From a bacterium (lineage in GTDB: Bacteria > Vulcanimicrobiota > Vulcanimicrobiia > Vulcanimicrobiales > Vulcanimicrobiaceae), in NCBI GenBank assembly GCA_021807065.1, contig JAKAPO010000002.1:1-32026 (forward strand): a stretch of DNA of 32,026 nucleotides, in the 5' to 3' direction. This document shows, piece by piece, positions 7,924-14,529 of this stretch. How positions within the stretch are numbered: the stretch's first letter is position 1; every line of letters begins with the position of its first letter. Both the position numbers and the translations under genes were made by a program. The notes beneath the pieces were generated by a model. The model worked only from the letters and a program-made list of their open reading frames with translations, was not told the DNA's origin and did no database searches.

Positions 7924-8280
7924 CTACAGAAACACCCGGAGGTCAACAGTGACCTCGTGGTCTCGCTCGATTGGCGATAGCGTTACCTTGACTAGCCGCG
8001 GAAGGTCCGCCTCGTTATATATGACCCGCACGTCTTGACCTATCAAGAACGTGTTCATGCGCTGCGCCTGCTGCTTCTCATAGGCTGGAGCGCTGATGTG
8101 AAGGGCCCCAAGTTCAACCTCAAGACGGTGCGGCAGGATTCGGCGTTCGTTGCATTTCAGCGCAAGCGCCTCCTGGATAGCCGCTGCCTCGTCGAACGAA
8201 AACGATTCGCCCTCGCGAATGAGGCGCTTAATTTGCTCGGCGTGCAAGCCGAGGACCCTGCTAACCATGCTCCCCCTCAC
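7924..8280 (-). CDS. Hypothetical protein, 118 aa
   Basis: No family recognised. The N-terminal half is helical (VSRVLGLHAEQIKRLIREGE, then DEAAAIQEALALKCNERR) and the C-terminal half is beta-like (DVRVIYNEADLPRLVKVTL). The GTG at 8280 overlaps the previous stop as GTGA, the standard arrangement in this operon; an ATG four codons later is the alternative start. It is the last gene of the minus-strand run before the recombinase region. Confidence 0.6.
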   Translation of the reverse strand: MRGSMVSRVLGLHAEQIKRLIREGESFSFDEAAAIQEALALKCNERRILPHRLEVELGALHISAPAYEKQQAQRMNTFLIGQDVRVIYNEADLPRLVKVTLSPIERDHEVTVDLRVFL

Positions 8281-8513
8281 GAAAAGTCTTGCGGCCCTGG
8301 CGAAACGAAGATCGCATCGAGCGCGGCCTGAATCCTCACGGCCTCATCGTTCGGCGGCTCTAGCCGTGCCACCCCGTAGTAATCGGCGTCAACGCACTCG
8401 CAGCAGTACCCCATGATCTCTTGAGCCATCTCATACGGAAGCCCCTCAGATACCCAGAGGTTGGCCCACCATTCGATAGCCGAGATGCGCGCCCGATAGC
8501 CTTCCGGGCTCAC
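8277..8513 (-). CDS. Hypothetical protein, 78 aa
   Basis: A 78-aa, probably helical protein (EGYRARISAIEWWANLWVSE) with a CCEC cluster near residue 38, which might bind metal. It starts with GTG at 8513, overlapping the stop of the 31-aa gene upstream, and ends overlapping the next start. No function can be assigned. Confidence 0.55.
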   Translation of the reverse strand: MSPEGYRARISAIEWWANLWVSEGLPYEMAQEIMGYCCECVDADYYGVARLEPPNDEAVRIQAALDAIFVSPGPQDFS

Positions 8514-8605
8514 CTGCGTCCTTTAGGATAGTGGATGAGCCAAGGAGCCTTGCACCGCTCGCAGTCGCCCCCAGGGTACCCGATGAAGAACGCGCAGGGG
8601 GTCAC
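8510..8605 (-). CDS. 31-aa Cys micro-protein
   Basis: A very short protein starting MTPCAFFIGYPGGDCERCK, with Cys4, Cys15 and Cys18, suggesting a small metal site. Both ends overlap neighbours as GTGA (start at 8605, stop shared with the start at 8513). The regular overlap chain is the main support for its being translated. Confidence 0.5.
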   Translation of the reverse strand: MTPCAFFIGYPGGDCERCKAPWLIHYPKGRR

Positions 8606-8718
8606 AACGCCCGTCTTGCCTCGAAGGCTGCGCGCCGATCGTATTCCGCCAGGATGGCAGCGTACAGCCGGCGACGGCGAAGCGTGCTCCCTCTGCGGGC
8701 CTTAGTCTTCGATCTCAA
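8602..8718 (-). CDS. 38-aa basic micro-protein
   Basis: An Arg/Ala-rich helical peptide containing RRRRLYAAILAEYDRRAAFE. It would start with TTG at 8718 inside the end of the zinc-ribbon gene, with GAGGG about seven bases upstream, and its TGA overlaps the next GTG. No function is evident, and the TTG start makes this less certain than its neighbours. Confidence 0.4.
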   Translation of the reverse strand: MRSKTKARRGSTLRRRRLYAAILAEYDRRAAFEARRAL

Positions 8719-8836
8719 CGGCTGGCCCTCCGCATTTCGGGCAGTGCTTCGCGTTCTTGGTGCCCGCGTCGGCGTACCAACGGCGCTCGCAGTCCGGGCA
8801 GGCGTAGTGCTTGGCGAGCGCAGCCATCGGTGCCAT
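8702..8836 (-). CDS. 44-aa zinc-ribbon protein
   Basis: Two CxxC knuckles, CPDC (13-16) and CPKC (32-35), separated by 15 residues (ERRWYADAGTKNAKH), form a rubredoxin-like zinc ribbon. ATG 8836 has AGGAG nine bases upstream and lies just past the J-domain gene stop; ATG 8827 is an alternative. Such small phage ribbons often bind nucleic acid or act as adaptor proteins, but its partner is unknown. Confidence 0.6.
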   Translation of the reverse strand: MAPMAALAKHYACPDCERRWYADAGTKNAKHCPKCGGPAVEIED

Positions 8837-8839
8837 ATT

Positions 8840-9166
8840 CTAGCGCTCCTGGAACGCGTTCAAGGCTTGCATGATCCGAACGTCGCCGCCGACATCGGGG
8901 TGGAAGATCGTTGCGAGCGCTCTGTAGAGACGCTTGCGGCGCTCGGCATCGCCTGCGGCACGGAACGCCGCGGTGAGCCACGCCGTCGCCTGTTCGATGG
9001 CTGCCTCCCGCTGCGCGGTCTCAAAGCACGGTGAGCAGAGTAGCCGGCCGTCCTGGCCTCGCATTGTGGCGACCGCCCCGCACGCGCACCTTGGCGGCGC
9101 GTACTGCTGGATCGTGAACCCGACGACGACTTGGCCACCGCCGAACGTCGATGTCGAGTAGTACAC
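8840..9166 (-). CDS. Zinc-knuckle protein with a J-domain-like C-terminus
   Basis: A 108-aa protein. Residues about 27-48 contain CxC and CxxC pairs (CACGAV, then CSPCF), a probable zinc knuckle. The C-terminal part reads RALATIFHPDVGGD followed by a helix, that is helix II, the HPD loop and helix III of a DnaJ domain. In J-proteins HPD stimulates the host DnaK ATPase; the first J helix is not obvious, so the domain may be truncated. The GTG start at 9166 lies four bases past the preceding stop. Confidence 0.6.
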   Translation of the reverse strand: MYYSTSTFGGGQVVVGFTIQQYAPPRCACGAVATMRGQDGRLLCSPCFETAQREAAIEQATAWLTAAFRAAGDAERRKRLYRALATIFHPDVGGDVRIMQALNAFQER

Positions 9167-9169
9167 GGG

Positions 9170-9364
9170 CTATTTGGCCGACTTCCGAGCAACAGCGGTC
9201 GCGGAACGAGGTTTTACTTCGCTCTTGAGATTGCGGCTCAGATTGGCGAGCAGCTGGTGTTCTAGACCGCGGAGGCGCCGCTCAAGGAAGAGCACGCGCG
9301 ATTCGAGTTTGTCGAGGTCGTCCGAGAAGAGCGCACGGATGCGTCTGAACATGAGCCACCCCAT
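9170..9364 (-). CDS. Short coiled-coil protein
   Basis: About 64 aa from ATG 9364, or 60 aa from ATG 9352, which follows GGGGTGG. After a basic hydrophobic start (FRRIRALFSDD) comes a heptad-like helix (LDKLESRVLFLERRLRGLEH) and a basic tail. No family recognised; a small coiled-coil DNA-associated or membrane-proximal protein is possible. An upstream extension would run through an inverted repeat and is unlikely to be coding. Confidence 0.5.
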   Translation of the reverse strand: MGWLMFRRIRALFSDDLDKLESRVLFLERRLRGLEHQLLANLSRNLKSEVKPRSATAVARKSAK

Positions 9365-9371
9365 AATGAAA

Positions 9372-9398
9372 CGCACGTGACGGTTTCCCGCACGTGCG
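9372..9398 (-). terminator. Inverted repeat, possible terminator or attenuator
   Basis: CGCACGTG and CACGTGCG form a perfect 8-bp stem with an 11-base loop. On the minus strand it is followed by TTTCATT, a weak T tract, immediately before the coiled-coil gene. A second, 6-bp CTGAAG/CTTCAG hairpin lies at about 9419-9439. It could attenuate the leftward operon here. Confidence 0.4.
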
Positions 9399-9452
9399 CT
9401 CTTGGTTGTGTCACCTGGCTGAAGTAATACTGCCTTCAGAGTGTACCACGGA

Positions 9453-9671
9453 CTATGACGAGGGCGCAATGGGATGCGCTTGCTCTGATTTACGCACCCG
9501 CAGAAATGTCTGCGCGAGCGCCTGAACGTACTGCGCCACCGGAACCCGATACTCCGAGAGCACCGCCTTCTCGGCCGGCGTCACCCGAATCCAAATCCGC
9601 GCCGTGCTCGCACCAACGTCCCGAGGCTTTCGGCCCGGACGCTTTGGCGACCGCCGGCGCGTCGATCTCAC
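9453..9671 (-). CDS. Probable ribbon-helix-helix DNA-binding protein
   Basis: A 72-aa protein. A very basic N-terminus (STRRRSPKRPGRKPRD) is followed by ARIWIRVTPAEKAVLSEY and a helix VAQYVQALAQTFL, the strand-helix-helix pattern of Arc/MetJ or relaxase-accessory proteins. The GTG at 9671 overlaps the preceding stop as GTGA. It may regulate the operon, but the call is pattern-based. Confidence 0.5.
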   Translation of the reverse strand: MRSTRRRSPKRPGRKPRDVGASTARIWIRVTPAEKAVLSEYRVPVAQYVQALAQTFLRVRKSEQAHPIAPSS

Positions 9672-10087
9672 CCGAGCATCATCCGAATGAGCGAGGTGGC
9701 GACGTCGCACGGGTCGGGAACGCGGGTCGTGGGCTTGCCCCTGCCGTGAGAGCGTGAGCCACCGTGGCCTGGCTCGACCGAGGCGCGCATCAGGTCTTCG
9801 ACGCTTTCCCCGAGGTAGGTGTCCCGGTATGGCCGCTCTTGGGGGGTGTCCGCCGATACCTCTTGCTCGGCCATCTCAATCGCGTCGATCGTACCGTATC
9901 CGGCGGCCAAGAAAGGCTGCATCCGTTTCGCGAGATCCGCTGCGGCACCGTCGTTGCGAGCGATCACCCGCTGAAGGTCGGCCTCGTTCTTCACGCCGAT
10001 CTCCTTGAGGTAGGCTTCCTTCTGCGCCGTCGCAGAATGCGATAAGCCCAGGGCCGCACTAGAGTCGTCCGTGAAATCCGTTCGCAC
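9668..10087 (-). CDS. Hypothetical protein, 139 aa
   Basis: A largely helical, acidic protein (SATAQKEAYLKEIGVKNEAD) with a short low-complexity basic stretch near residue 110 (GHGGSRSHGRGK). The GTG start at 10087 is supported by GAAGGA upstream. No family recognised. Confidence 0.55.
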   Translation of the reverse strand: MRTDFTDDSSAALGLSHSATAQKEAYLKEIGVKNEADLQRVIARNDGAAADLAKRMQPFLAAGYGTIDAIEMAEQEVSADTPQERPYRDTYLGESVEDLMRASVEPGHGGSRSHGRGKPTTRVPDPCDVATSLIRMMLG

Positions 10088-10129
10088 GGAAGAGTTCCTT
10101 CGCCGCGCCTTATCGCTGGCTCCTGCACC

Positions 10130-10294
10130 TCATACGCCTTGGTCCGTGGCTTTGCATTTGCGGCAGATGGCTTGTGGAACGCCAGTCGCCGGGTCGCGGA
10201 CGTATCGGCGCTGGTTCCACTTCACGGCGCAGGCGCAGCGCTCGCAGGTCGTATCGACGCGCACGGCTTGGCGCATCGCGTGGCTTGGTCGCAT
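10130..10294 (-). CDS. 54-aa zinc-finger protein
   Basis: Cys pairs CERC (17-20) and CRKC (44-47), with a third Cys at 22, frame a basic beta-hairpin-like region (WNQRRYVRDPATGVP), consistent with one zinc ribbon. ATG 10294 is the best placed start, although its ribosome binding site is weak. Function unknown. Confidence 0.5.
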   Translation of the reverse strand: MRPSHAMRQAVRVDTTCERCACAVKWNQRRYVRDPATGVPQAICRKCKATDQGV

Positions 10295-10323
10295 GATGGA
10301 GCGCGCACCGTTGGCGTAGCCGG

Positions 10324-10533
10324 TCACGGCAACCCCAAGTCTGACCGCGTCGGCGTGGCGGCGAACGCTTGCCGAAACCGGAGAAGCGCATCGGCGGCGT
10401 CCTGCGTATCCTCTTCGGTGGCACCGGGCGCGTTGGCTCTCACGATCGCAACGCACTCGTCGCGGCTAATCGCCGCAACACGAGCCGCCCGAATCTTCCG
10501 GGCTCGCGCAACACGTTTACTGACAAGCGTCAT
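10324..10533 (-). CDS. Hypothetical protein, 69 aa
   Basis: A helical protein with a basic start (SKRVARARKIRAARVAAIS) and an acidic middle (GATEEDTQDAADALLRF). ATG 10533 overlaps the preceding stop as ATGA. No family recognised; the separated charges suggest a nucleic-acid contact followed by a helical hairpin. Confidence 0.55.
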   Translation of the reverse strand: MTLVSKRVARARKIRAARVAAISRDECVAIVRANAPGATEEDTQDAADALLRFRQAFAATPTRSDLGLP

Positions 10534-10721
10534 GGCTTGCCGTAATCGAAGCGCGGGCAGTCGCAATGAAGCACGAAGCACCGTCTTCTTTCGCCGAATC
10601 TGTAGAGGTGATCTCGCCGAGGATGCTGACAAGCGATGCACCACGCTTGAACATCCGGCTGATCGAGCGCCTGCGGATTGCGCGTAGCCTTGGGCATGCG
10701 AGCGTGTGCGGTGCGGCTCAC
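10530..10721 (-). CDS. 63-aa His/Cys zinc-binding protein
   Basis: The sequence holds CIAC, HPRRDH and a closing CFVLHCDC, enough ligands for one or two zinc ions. The GTG at 10721 overlaps the preceding stop as GTGA; an internal ATG eight codons later is an alternative. Its Cys/His spacing is unlike the simple CxxC-CxxC ribbons nearby. Confidence 0.55.
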   Translation of the reverse strand: MSRTAHARMPKATRNPQALDQPDVQAWCIACQHPRRDHLYRFGERRRCFVLHCDCPRFDYGKP

Positions 10722-10954
10722 GACGCCCCCGGGTCCGGCACTAACGCAAGCCTTGTGTTCCAGCCGTCTACGCCGCAATGCGGGCACTTCGTCATCAGCG
10801 GTGCGTGATCTCCGAGACGAAGCTTCACGATAAAATGGCTGCTGCAATTAGAACAGGCATACTCCAGGTAATAGCGCCCCTCTATGCCATCGTCCTCGCA
10901 GGCGTTGCAGTAGCAGACGCAATCGACGACCCGGAGCAGTGCGTCGTTACTCAT
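10718..10954 (-). CDS. 78-aa double zinc-ribbon protein
   Basis: Three Cys groups (CVCYCNAC, CSNC, CPHC) separated by strands such as SHFIVKLRL suggest one complete ribbon plus an extra knuckle. The ATG at 10954 overlaps the preceding stop as ATGA. A nucleic-acid or protein adaptor role is likely but unproved. Confidence 0.55.
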   Translation of the reverse strand: MSNDALLRVVDCVCYCNACEDDGIEGRYYLEYACSNCSSHFIVKLRLGDHAPLMTKCPHCGVDGWNTRLALVPDPGAS

Positions 10955-11214
10955 TCCGTGTTCCCCTCGCCTGTTAGAATCCAGCGCAAGGTTGTTTCGC
11001 CAGCGGGAACGTGCTTGAGTCGCGCCTCTATTGCGCGTAGCCTGCGAACCTCGACAACCAGCGCGGGAACATCGTCGCTCTCACAAAACGCTACACTCTG
11101 AACCCGCTGACATTCTACGCAGGAGCGCGTCTTGAGGTGCTCGCAGGGATAGTCGATAGAATTATAGCGCCTCATGATCGCGCTCAGGTCGAGGGCTTCG
11201 TATGTGTCACTCAT
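10951..11214 (-). CDS. Hypothetical protein, 87 aa
   Basis: Contains an isolated Cys/His group (CEHLKTRSCVECQ, residues 24-36) that may bind zinc, then a charged helix (ALVVEVRRLRAIEARLKHV) of the kind found in several neighbours (EIERLR-type helices). Start and stop overlap neighbours as ATGA. Function unknown. Confidence 0.55.
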   Translation of the reverse strand: MSDTYEALDLSAIMRRYNSIDYPCEHLKTRSCVECQRVQSVAFCESDDVPALVVEVRRLRAIEARLKHVPAGETTLRWILTGEGNTE

Positions 11215-11435
11215 CGGTTAGCCTTTCGGCTTGTCCGTGCAGCCTTGGCTTTCTTGCGGCGCTTCTCTTTTGAGAACGTGGCTTGCGTGTCTCGCACCTT
11301 CGATCTCGCAAGCGCCATAGCCGCAGCGCCGACCTCGACCATATCGGCCACCTCTTTTGAGACGGGGACAAGTCCGAGCCTCGCGGCCTGTTCGTCGGTA
11401 AGGCCCTTGTAAATCTTTCCGCTATTTGGGTCCAT
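11211..11435 (-). CDS. Hypothetical protein, 74 aa
   Basis: A small protein with an N-terminal motif MDPNSGKIYKGLTDEQAARL, seen in form in other phage hypothetical proteins, and a strongly basic tail (KEKRRKKAKAARTSRKAN). The ATG at 11435 has an excellent AAGGAGC binding site. The tail suggests nucleic-acid contact. Confidence 0.6.
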   Translation of the reverse strand: MDPNSGKIYKGLTDEQAARLGLVPVSKEVADMVEVGAAAMALARSKVRDTQATFSKEKRRKKAKAARTSRKANR

Positions 11436-11445
11436 TTCGTGCTCC

Positions 11446-11715
11446 TTACGGCTTCGCCTGATCGTCGGTAACGCTGGAGAGCGAAGCATCGCCCTCCTCG
11501 TAGATGCGGATAGCCACGCAGGCGACTTGCAGTGCCTCCTTGCGAATCTCGTCGCGACTCTTGCGCTGTAACTGCGCCTGGCATAGTTCGCCGAACTCTT
11601 CGCCCAGCGCGATGGTGAGCAGATCGTTGCCAGGGAACTTGGTGCGGGCAAAGTGTACCTCGGCCATGAGGTCCGATAGGGTCGATTCGGTTGGGAAACG
11701 CATCGTCTCAGCCAT
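11446..11715 (-). CDS. MazG-like nucleotide pyrophosphohydrolase
   Basis: An 89-aa protein resembling all-alpha NTP pyrophosphohydrolases, which hydrolyse (d)NTPs to monophosphates. The diagnostic part is FPGNDLLTIALGEEFGELCQ, giving the EExxE metal site, followed by EALQVACVAIRI, where the usual second acidic ExxD pair is incomplete (E then V). Activity might therefore be altered. ATG 11715 overlaps the end of the upstream gene by a few bases and follows GGAGGCGG. In phages such enzymes adjust nucleotide pools or blunt ppGpp-like signalling. Confidence 0.65.
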   Translation of the reverse strand: MAETMRFPTESTLSDLMAEVHFARTKFPGNDLLTIALGEEFGELCQAQLQRKSRDEIRKEALQVACVAIRIYEEGDASLSSVTDDQAKP

Positions 11716-11926
11716 TTCGTGCCGCCTCCAGCGCGGCTCGCATTGCTTCAATCGCCATTTCTGCACCCGTGAACCACGCTTCTTTTGTGTCCGCATTTCT
11801 GTATACAGCAGTTCTCAGGCGCTCGATCTCGTCGGCGGCTTTACGCAAGAATTCAAAGCCTTGCGGGTCGCGATAAAAGTCCGACGTTTTATACTTCCAC
11901 CGGAGTTGCTCCACTATATCACTCAT
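11708..11926 (-). CDS. Hypothetical protein, 72 aa
   Basis: A helical protein with the motif LRKAADEIERLRTAVYRNAD, also present in its upstream neighbour (LRAAADEIERLR). This phage motif marks small accessory proteins of unknown function. The ATG at 11926 shares a base with the preceding TAA. Confidence 0.6.
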   Translation of the reverse strand: MSDIVEQLRWKYKTSDFYRDPQGFEFLRKAADEIERLRTAVYRNADTKEAWFTGAEMAIEAMRAALEAARNG

Positions 11927-12537
11927 TATGTTCCCTCGTAGCGTTTGAGATCGAGAATCTGTAGGGCCATACGAAGCCCGCTTGCCATGCCCGTATAGTA
12001 TTCGGAGAGGCTATCGCCACGATAATCACCGCTGCCCTTCGTACCGAAGATTTCAAACTGCTTCACCTGCCCTTCAATTTGCCCATAAGGGTCTTGTGCT
12101 ACTACTTGTGCTACTACTTCATCTACGTCAGCCATGCGGCGGCCGTAGACCTCGTCTTTGTCGTCAATGCAGGTAGTCTCTGCCGCTGAGTTGCCGCGGT
12201 TTCTGAGTTCCCCAAGCGTACTGTCGATTATGCTTTCTATCTGCCCCGCATTTTCGAGGTGGCTCTCGCCTTCGCGGGGAGTTCGCTCCCATGCGGCGGC
12301 TATTTTTTCTAGGATGTTCCGCAGGCGTTCGATCTCATCTGCGGCAGCGCGTAAAAGGTTCGACTCATCGCCACTCAGTTGATATTCCCTTAGAATTGCG
12401 GGGCCGTACTTCTTGGCCAGATACTTCTCGGCAGCATCCATCTCGTTAGCGAGAATGCGTAGTTCTGCGGCAAGGTCAGCCGGAGGCCCATTTTCGCCTC
12501 TCGTTATGCTCGTGATCCTTGGCTCGTTATCTTCCAC
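11926..12537 (-). CDS. Hypothetical protein, 203 aa
   Basis: Mostly helical. Residues about 63-76 carry the AAADEIERLRNIL motif shared with the next gene, suggesting duplication of one helical module. The C-terminal third is different (GTKGSGDYRGDSLSEYYTG). GTG 12537 overlaps the end of the small membrane-protein gene. No family recognised. Confidence 0.6.
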   Translation of the reverse strand: MEDNEPRITSITRGENGPPADLAAELRILANEMDAAEKYLAKKYGPAILREYQLSGDESNLLRAAADEIERLRNILEKIAAAWERTPREGESHLENAGQIESIIDSTLGELRNRGNSAAETTCIDDKDEVYGRRMADVDEVVAQVVAQDPYGQIEGQVKQFEIFGTKGSGDYRGDSLSEYYTGMASGLRMALQILDLKRYEGT

Positions 12538-12640
12538 CGCTCAGCCCTCCTCCGCGCCGCATCCATTGTGCGATCTCGCTTGCGTAACAAACGATAACCG
12601 TGCCGATCACCGTCGGGATGAGCCACCAGGCGCTAATCAT
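12527..12640 (-). CDS. 37-aa single-pass membrane peptide
   Basis: One hydrophobic segment (AWWLIPTVIGTVIVCYA, residues 4-20) followed by a basic Gly-rich tail indicates an inner-membrane micro-protein. ATG 12640 overlaps the preceding stop as ATGA, and its end overlaps the next start, which supports translation. Function unknown. Confidence 0.55.
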   Translation of the reverse strand: MISAWWLIPTVIGTVIVCYASEIAQWMRRGGGLSGGR

Positions 12641-12843
12641 GATTCACGCATCGCTTTCTCGTATGCTTCGCGCTCTTGGCCCGTAACGCGGCGCACGAAC
12701 GTATGCAATGGGGGCACGGGGAATCCGCCCTTAGCATTGATTGTGCAGACCGCGCATTCGTTTATATTGCCGTAGTCGTGATCGGCGTAGCGGTGGCCGC
12801 ATCCCTTCACGGCACACAGGTCGTTCTGCGGTATTTTCGTCAT
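12637..12843 (-). CDS. 68-aa Cys/His protein
   Basis: The N-terminal half holds CAVKGCGHRYADHD and CAVC, a compact His/Cys group likely to bind zinc; the C-terminal half is a charged helix (RRVTGQEREAYEKAMRE). Both ends overlap neighbours as ATGA. No family recognised. Confidence 0.55.
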   Translation of the reverse strand: MTKIPQNDLCAVKGCGHRYADHDYGNINECAVCTINAKGGFPVPPLHTFVRRVTGQEREAYEKAMRES

Positions 12844-13187
12844 GCTGCTACCTCTGTGATAATCCAGCCCGTCGCCTTGTTCGGGTGACGAACTAGGAAG
12901 AACCGAAACGGGTACATCGCGGCTGCGACCTTCAACTTCACGGCTGCGTCATCTTCGATCCAACCTTTGCATTCGTGCGCTTCGAGGTCGCCGTTCGTCA
13001 GCATGACGAAGAAGTCAACAGTGAGGAACGTCTTCTGCGCGAGCCGCAGCTTCACGGCCTCGTAGCTGTACCACGCGATCTCGCCCAACCGCTTGCGCGC
13101 TTCGAGCTGCTGCGCGTAGCTCGCTTCGAGTTTGTTCATCGTGCCCGGCTCTTTGCGCTGCCGCCCGCGTGCGATCTGGTGCCTCAT
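12840..13187 (-). CDS. PD-(D/E)XK phage endonuclease (DUF1064-like)
   Basis: A 115-aa protein resembling phage nucleases of the DUF1064 or T7 endonuclease I type. The parts in order: an N-terminal helix with acidic residues (KLEASYAQQLEARKRLGE), a strand with the metal Asp (LTVDFFVML, about 55-63), the second metal strand with ExK (EAHECKGW, about 69-76), then a helix and closing strand (FRFFLVR). Such enzymes can resolve branched replication or recombination intermediates. ATG 13187 is chosen for its TGAGGAC binding site; the frame is open further upstream but overlaps the previous gene. Confidence 0.65.
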   Translation of the reverse strand: MRHQIARGRQRKEPGTMNKLEASYAQQLEARKRLGEIAWYSYEAVKLRLAQKTFLTVDFFVMLTNGDLEAHECKGWIEDDAAVKLKVAAAMYPFRFFLVRHPNKATGWIITEVAA

Positions 13188-13197
13188 GCGAACGTCC

Positions 13198-13533
13198 TCA
13201 TAGGCCGTTATCAAGCGGCATGGCCGCCGTGCTCGGCCAGTAAGAGGGCGTTATACCCTGTACCATCGACTTGTTCGGCGCGTAGCGATCGGTGATATAC
13301 GCGATGACCCGGCGCACACCGTCGTCGGGGAGAGCCATGCGTTCGAACGCGCGCGTCACGGCCGAGATCAGCGCGCCCTCGTCTTGCGGATCGAACGAGA
13401 GCAACGCGCCGACGGCGTAGTCCGGCGCATCGCGCTTCTTGCGCGACGTCGTCGGATGGCCTGCAGCCTTGTAGTGCTGGCGCATTGTGCGCTGGTTCTC
13501 GGCGACGTGATCGCACTGCTTGCATTTAGGCAT
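13198..13533 (-). CDS. C2H2 zinc-finger protein
   Basis: A 111-aa protein opening with MPKCKQCDHVAENQRTMRQH, which gives Cys4 and Cys7, with His20 and His26 following; this is a classical C2H2-like finger and is uncommon in bacterial phages. The rest is helical (ALISAVTRAFERMALPDDGV) without a recognised domain. AAAGGAT precedes the ATG. A DNA-binding role is likely. Confidence 0.65.
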   Translation of the reverse strand: MPKCKQCDHVAENQRTMRQHYKAAGHPTTSRKKRDAPDYAVGALLSFDPQDEGALISAVTRAFERMALPDDGVRRVIAYITDRYAPNKSMVQGITPSYWPSTAAMPLDNGL

Positions 13534-13560
13534 GGTGGATCCTTTCAGTTTCGAGGTGTT

Positions 13561-13803
13561 TCATCGTGTGTACCACGCTTCCCAGAGCCGCTCGACGGCG
13601 GCGCGAGAGTCAAACGCACCCGTTTTCGCGTGCGGCTCCAGAATCGGAACGTTCGGGTGGCGCATCCGTCGCGTCACGTAGCCGCGATACCGGCTTGCAG
13701 AGTCGCGCCGACGTTTGCCGCGCTTGCGTAGCGCCAGCCCCAGGGTTCGCACGCGGCCGGATACGGCGTTCGCGGTGCGCCCGATCTTCTCTGCGATCTC
13801 CAC
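13561..13803 (-). CDS. GcrA/Myb-like HTH protein, N-terminus interrupted by TGA
   Basis: The recognisable part is an HTH (VEIAEKIGRTANAVSGRVRT) like GcrA or Myb-type phage regulators. GTG 13803 is the only conventional start but cuts off the first helix. The same frame continues upstream through EDATLKALWSSDFLA to an ATG at 13869 that overlaps the preceding stop as TGATG, the usual style here. That reading is blocked by one TGA at codon 4, exactly where such proteins carry Trp (MVR-stop-SPKEDATLKALW). Either this is a nonsense mutation (TGG to TGA), or UGA is read through, or translation restarts; AAGGAGG lies just after the TGA. Confidence 0.55.
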   Translation of the reverse strand: MEIAEKIGRTANAVSGRVRTLGLALRKRGKRRRDSASRYRGYVTRRMRHPNVPILEPHAKTGAFDSRAAVERLWEAWYTR

Positions 13804-13868
13804 GGCGAGGAAATCGCTCGACCATAGGGCCTTGAGGGTGGCGTCCTCCTTGGGGCTTCAGCGTACCA

Positions 13869-13997
13869 TCAGCGCACCACGAGCGGCACGATGGTGAGGG
13901 TAACGAGAACGACGACGAGCGCGACGAGCAGCACGGCCGACGCGAGCGCGCCAGAGTCGGACCAAAGCCAGGCATCGAAGCGGCTGAAGAGGCTCAT
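13869..13997 (-). CDS. 42-aa single-pass membrane protein
   Basis: After a short amphipathic start (MSLFSRFDAWLW) comes one long hydrophobic segment (ALASAVLLVALVVVLVTLTI). ATG 13997 overlaps the preceding stop as ATGA and has GAGGAG upstream. A holin-like or regulatory membrane peptide is possible, but the gene is far from any recognised lysis gene. Confidence 0.6.
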   Translation of the reverse strand: MSLFSRFDAWLWSDSGALASAVLLVALVVVLVTLTIVPLVVR

Positions 13998-14158
13998 GGT
14001 TGCCGCTCCTCGCCGCACCAACGGCATTGCTGGTAGACCCTTAAAAATATGGAGCAGCAATTCTCGTAGTCATGGCCCTGCTCGTGACAGCGATCTCGCA
14101 TCGCATCGAGAACCTCTGCGCTGGCCTTTTCGTAGCTGTAGGTGATTTTTAGGCTCAT
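13994..14158 (-). CDS. 54-aa Cys-rich protein
   Basis: Contains DRCHEQGH, an adjacent CC pair and a closing CRWCGEE, suitable ligands for a zinc site, within a mostly helical protein (YEKASAEVLDAMRD). ATG 14158 and the stop both overlap neighbours as ATGA. No family recognised. Confidence 0.55.
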   Translation of the reverse strand: MSLKITYSYEKASAEVLDAMRDRCHEQGHDYENCCSIFLRVYQQCRWCGEERQP

Positions 14159-14529
14159 GCTTTCGGCCTCGCAGCGTCACGGAACGATGCCCACGCATCC
14201 GCGCTGAAATCGTGGCCGAATACCTCGCCGAGCGTGGCGATCGCCTCTTCGGGGATGCAATCCTCTCCGTGGTCGGCTCGCTCGCGGGCGTAGTCCAGAA
14301 ACGCGATAGCGTCGATGATCGCCGAGTACCGCATCCCGGTTCTGCAGCAGTTCATACGGCGTATCTCCCCATACGAGCGCAGAACGATGCGCTCGGCGCC
14401 CCCGTAACCCTGCTCCTCGGCGTAAGAGTCGAACATCTCGCGCGGGTTGTCGTCGCATATCGGCGCGCCGCATTGCGGGCACGGGTTCGGGTCGCCGTCA
14501 TTGAAGCGGTCGAGGTCGCTGTCGTTCAT
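14155..14529 (-). CDS. Zinc-ribbon protein, 124 aa
   Basis: The N-terminus has CPQCGAPIC (17-25), and a second CC pair (MNCCRTG) occurs near residue 60, together a likely zinc site. The C-terminal half is helical and acidic (AIIDAIAFLDYARERADHGE). GAGGGG lies upstream of ATG 14529. Function unknown. Confidence 0.6.
   Translation of the reverse strand: MNDSDLDRFNDGDPNPCPQCGAPICDDNPREMFDSYAEEQGYGGAERIVLRSYGEIRRMNCCRTGMRYSAIIDAIAFLDYARERADHGEDCIPEEAIATLGEVFGHDFSADAWASFRDAARPKA

Noticed and set aside
13610..13975. Minus-strand frame ending in ENGCV, reminiscent of the HENGCV segment in the recombinase insertion
   Set aside because: The DNA differs at many positions, and the frame is an out-of-frame shadow of the GcrA/Myb-like gene; the resemblance is coincidental.
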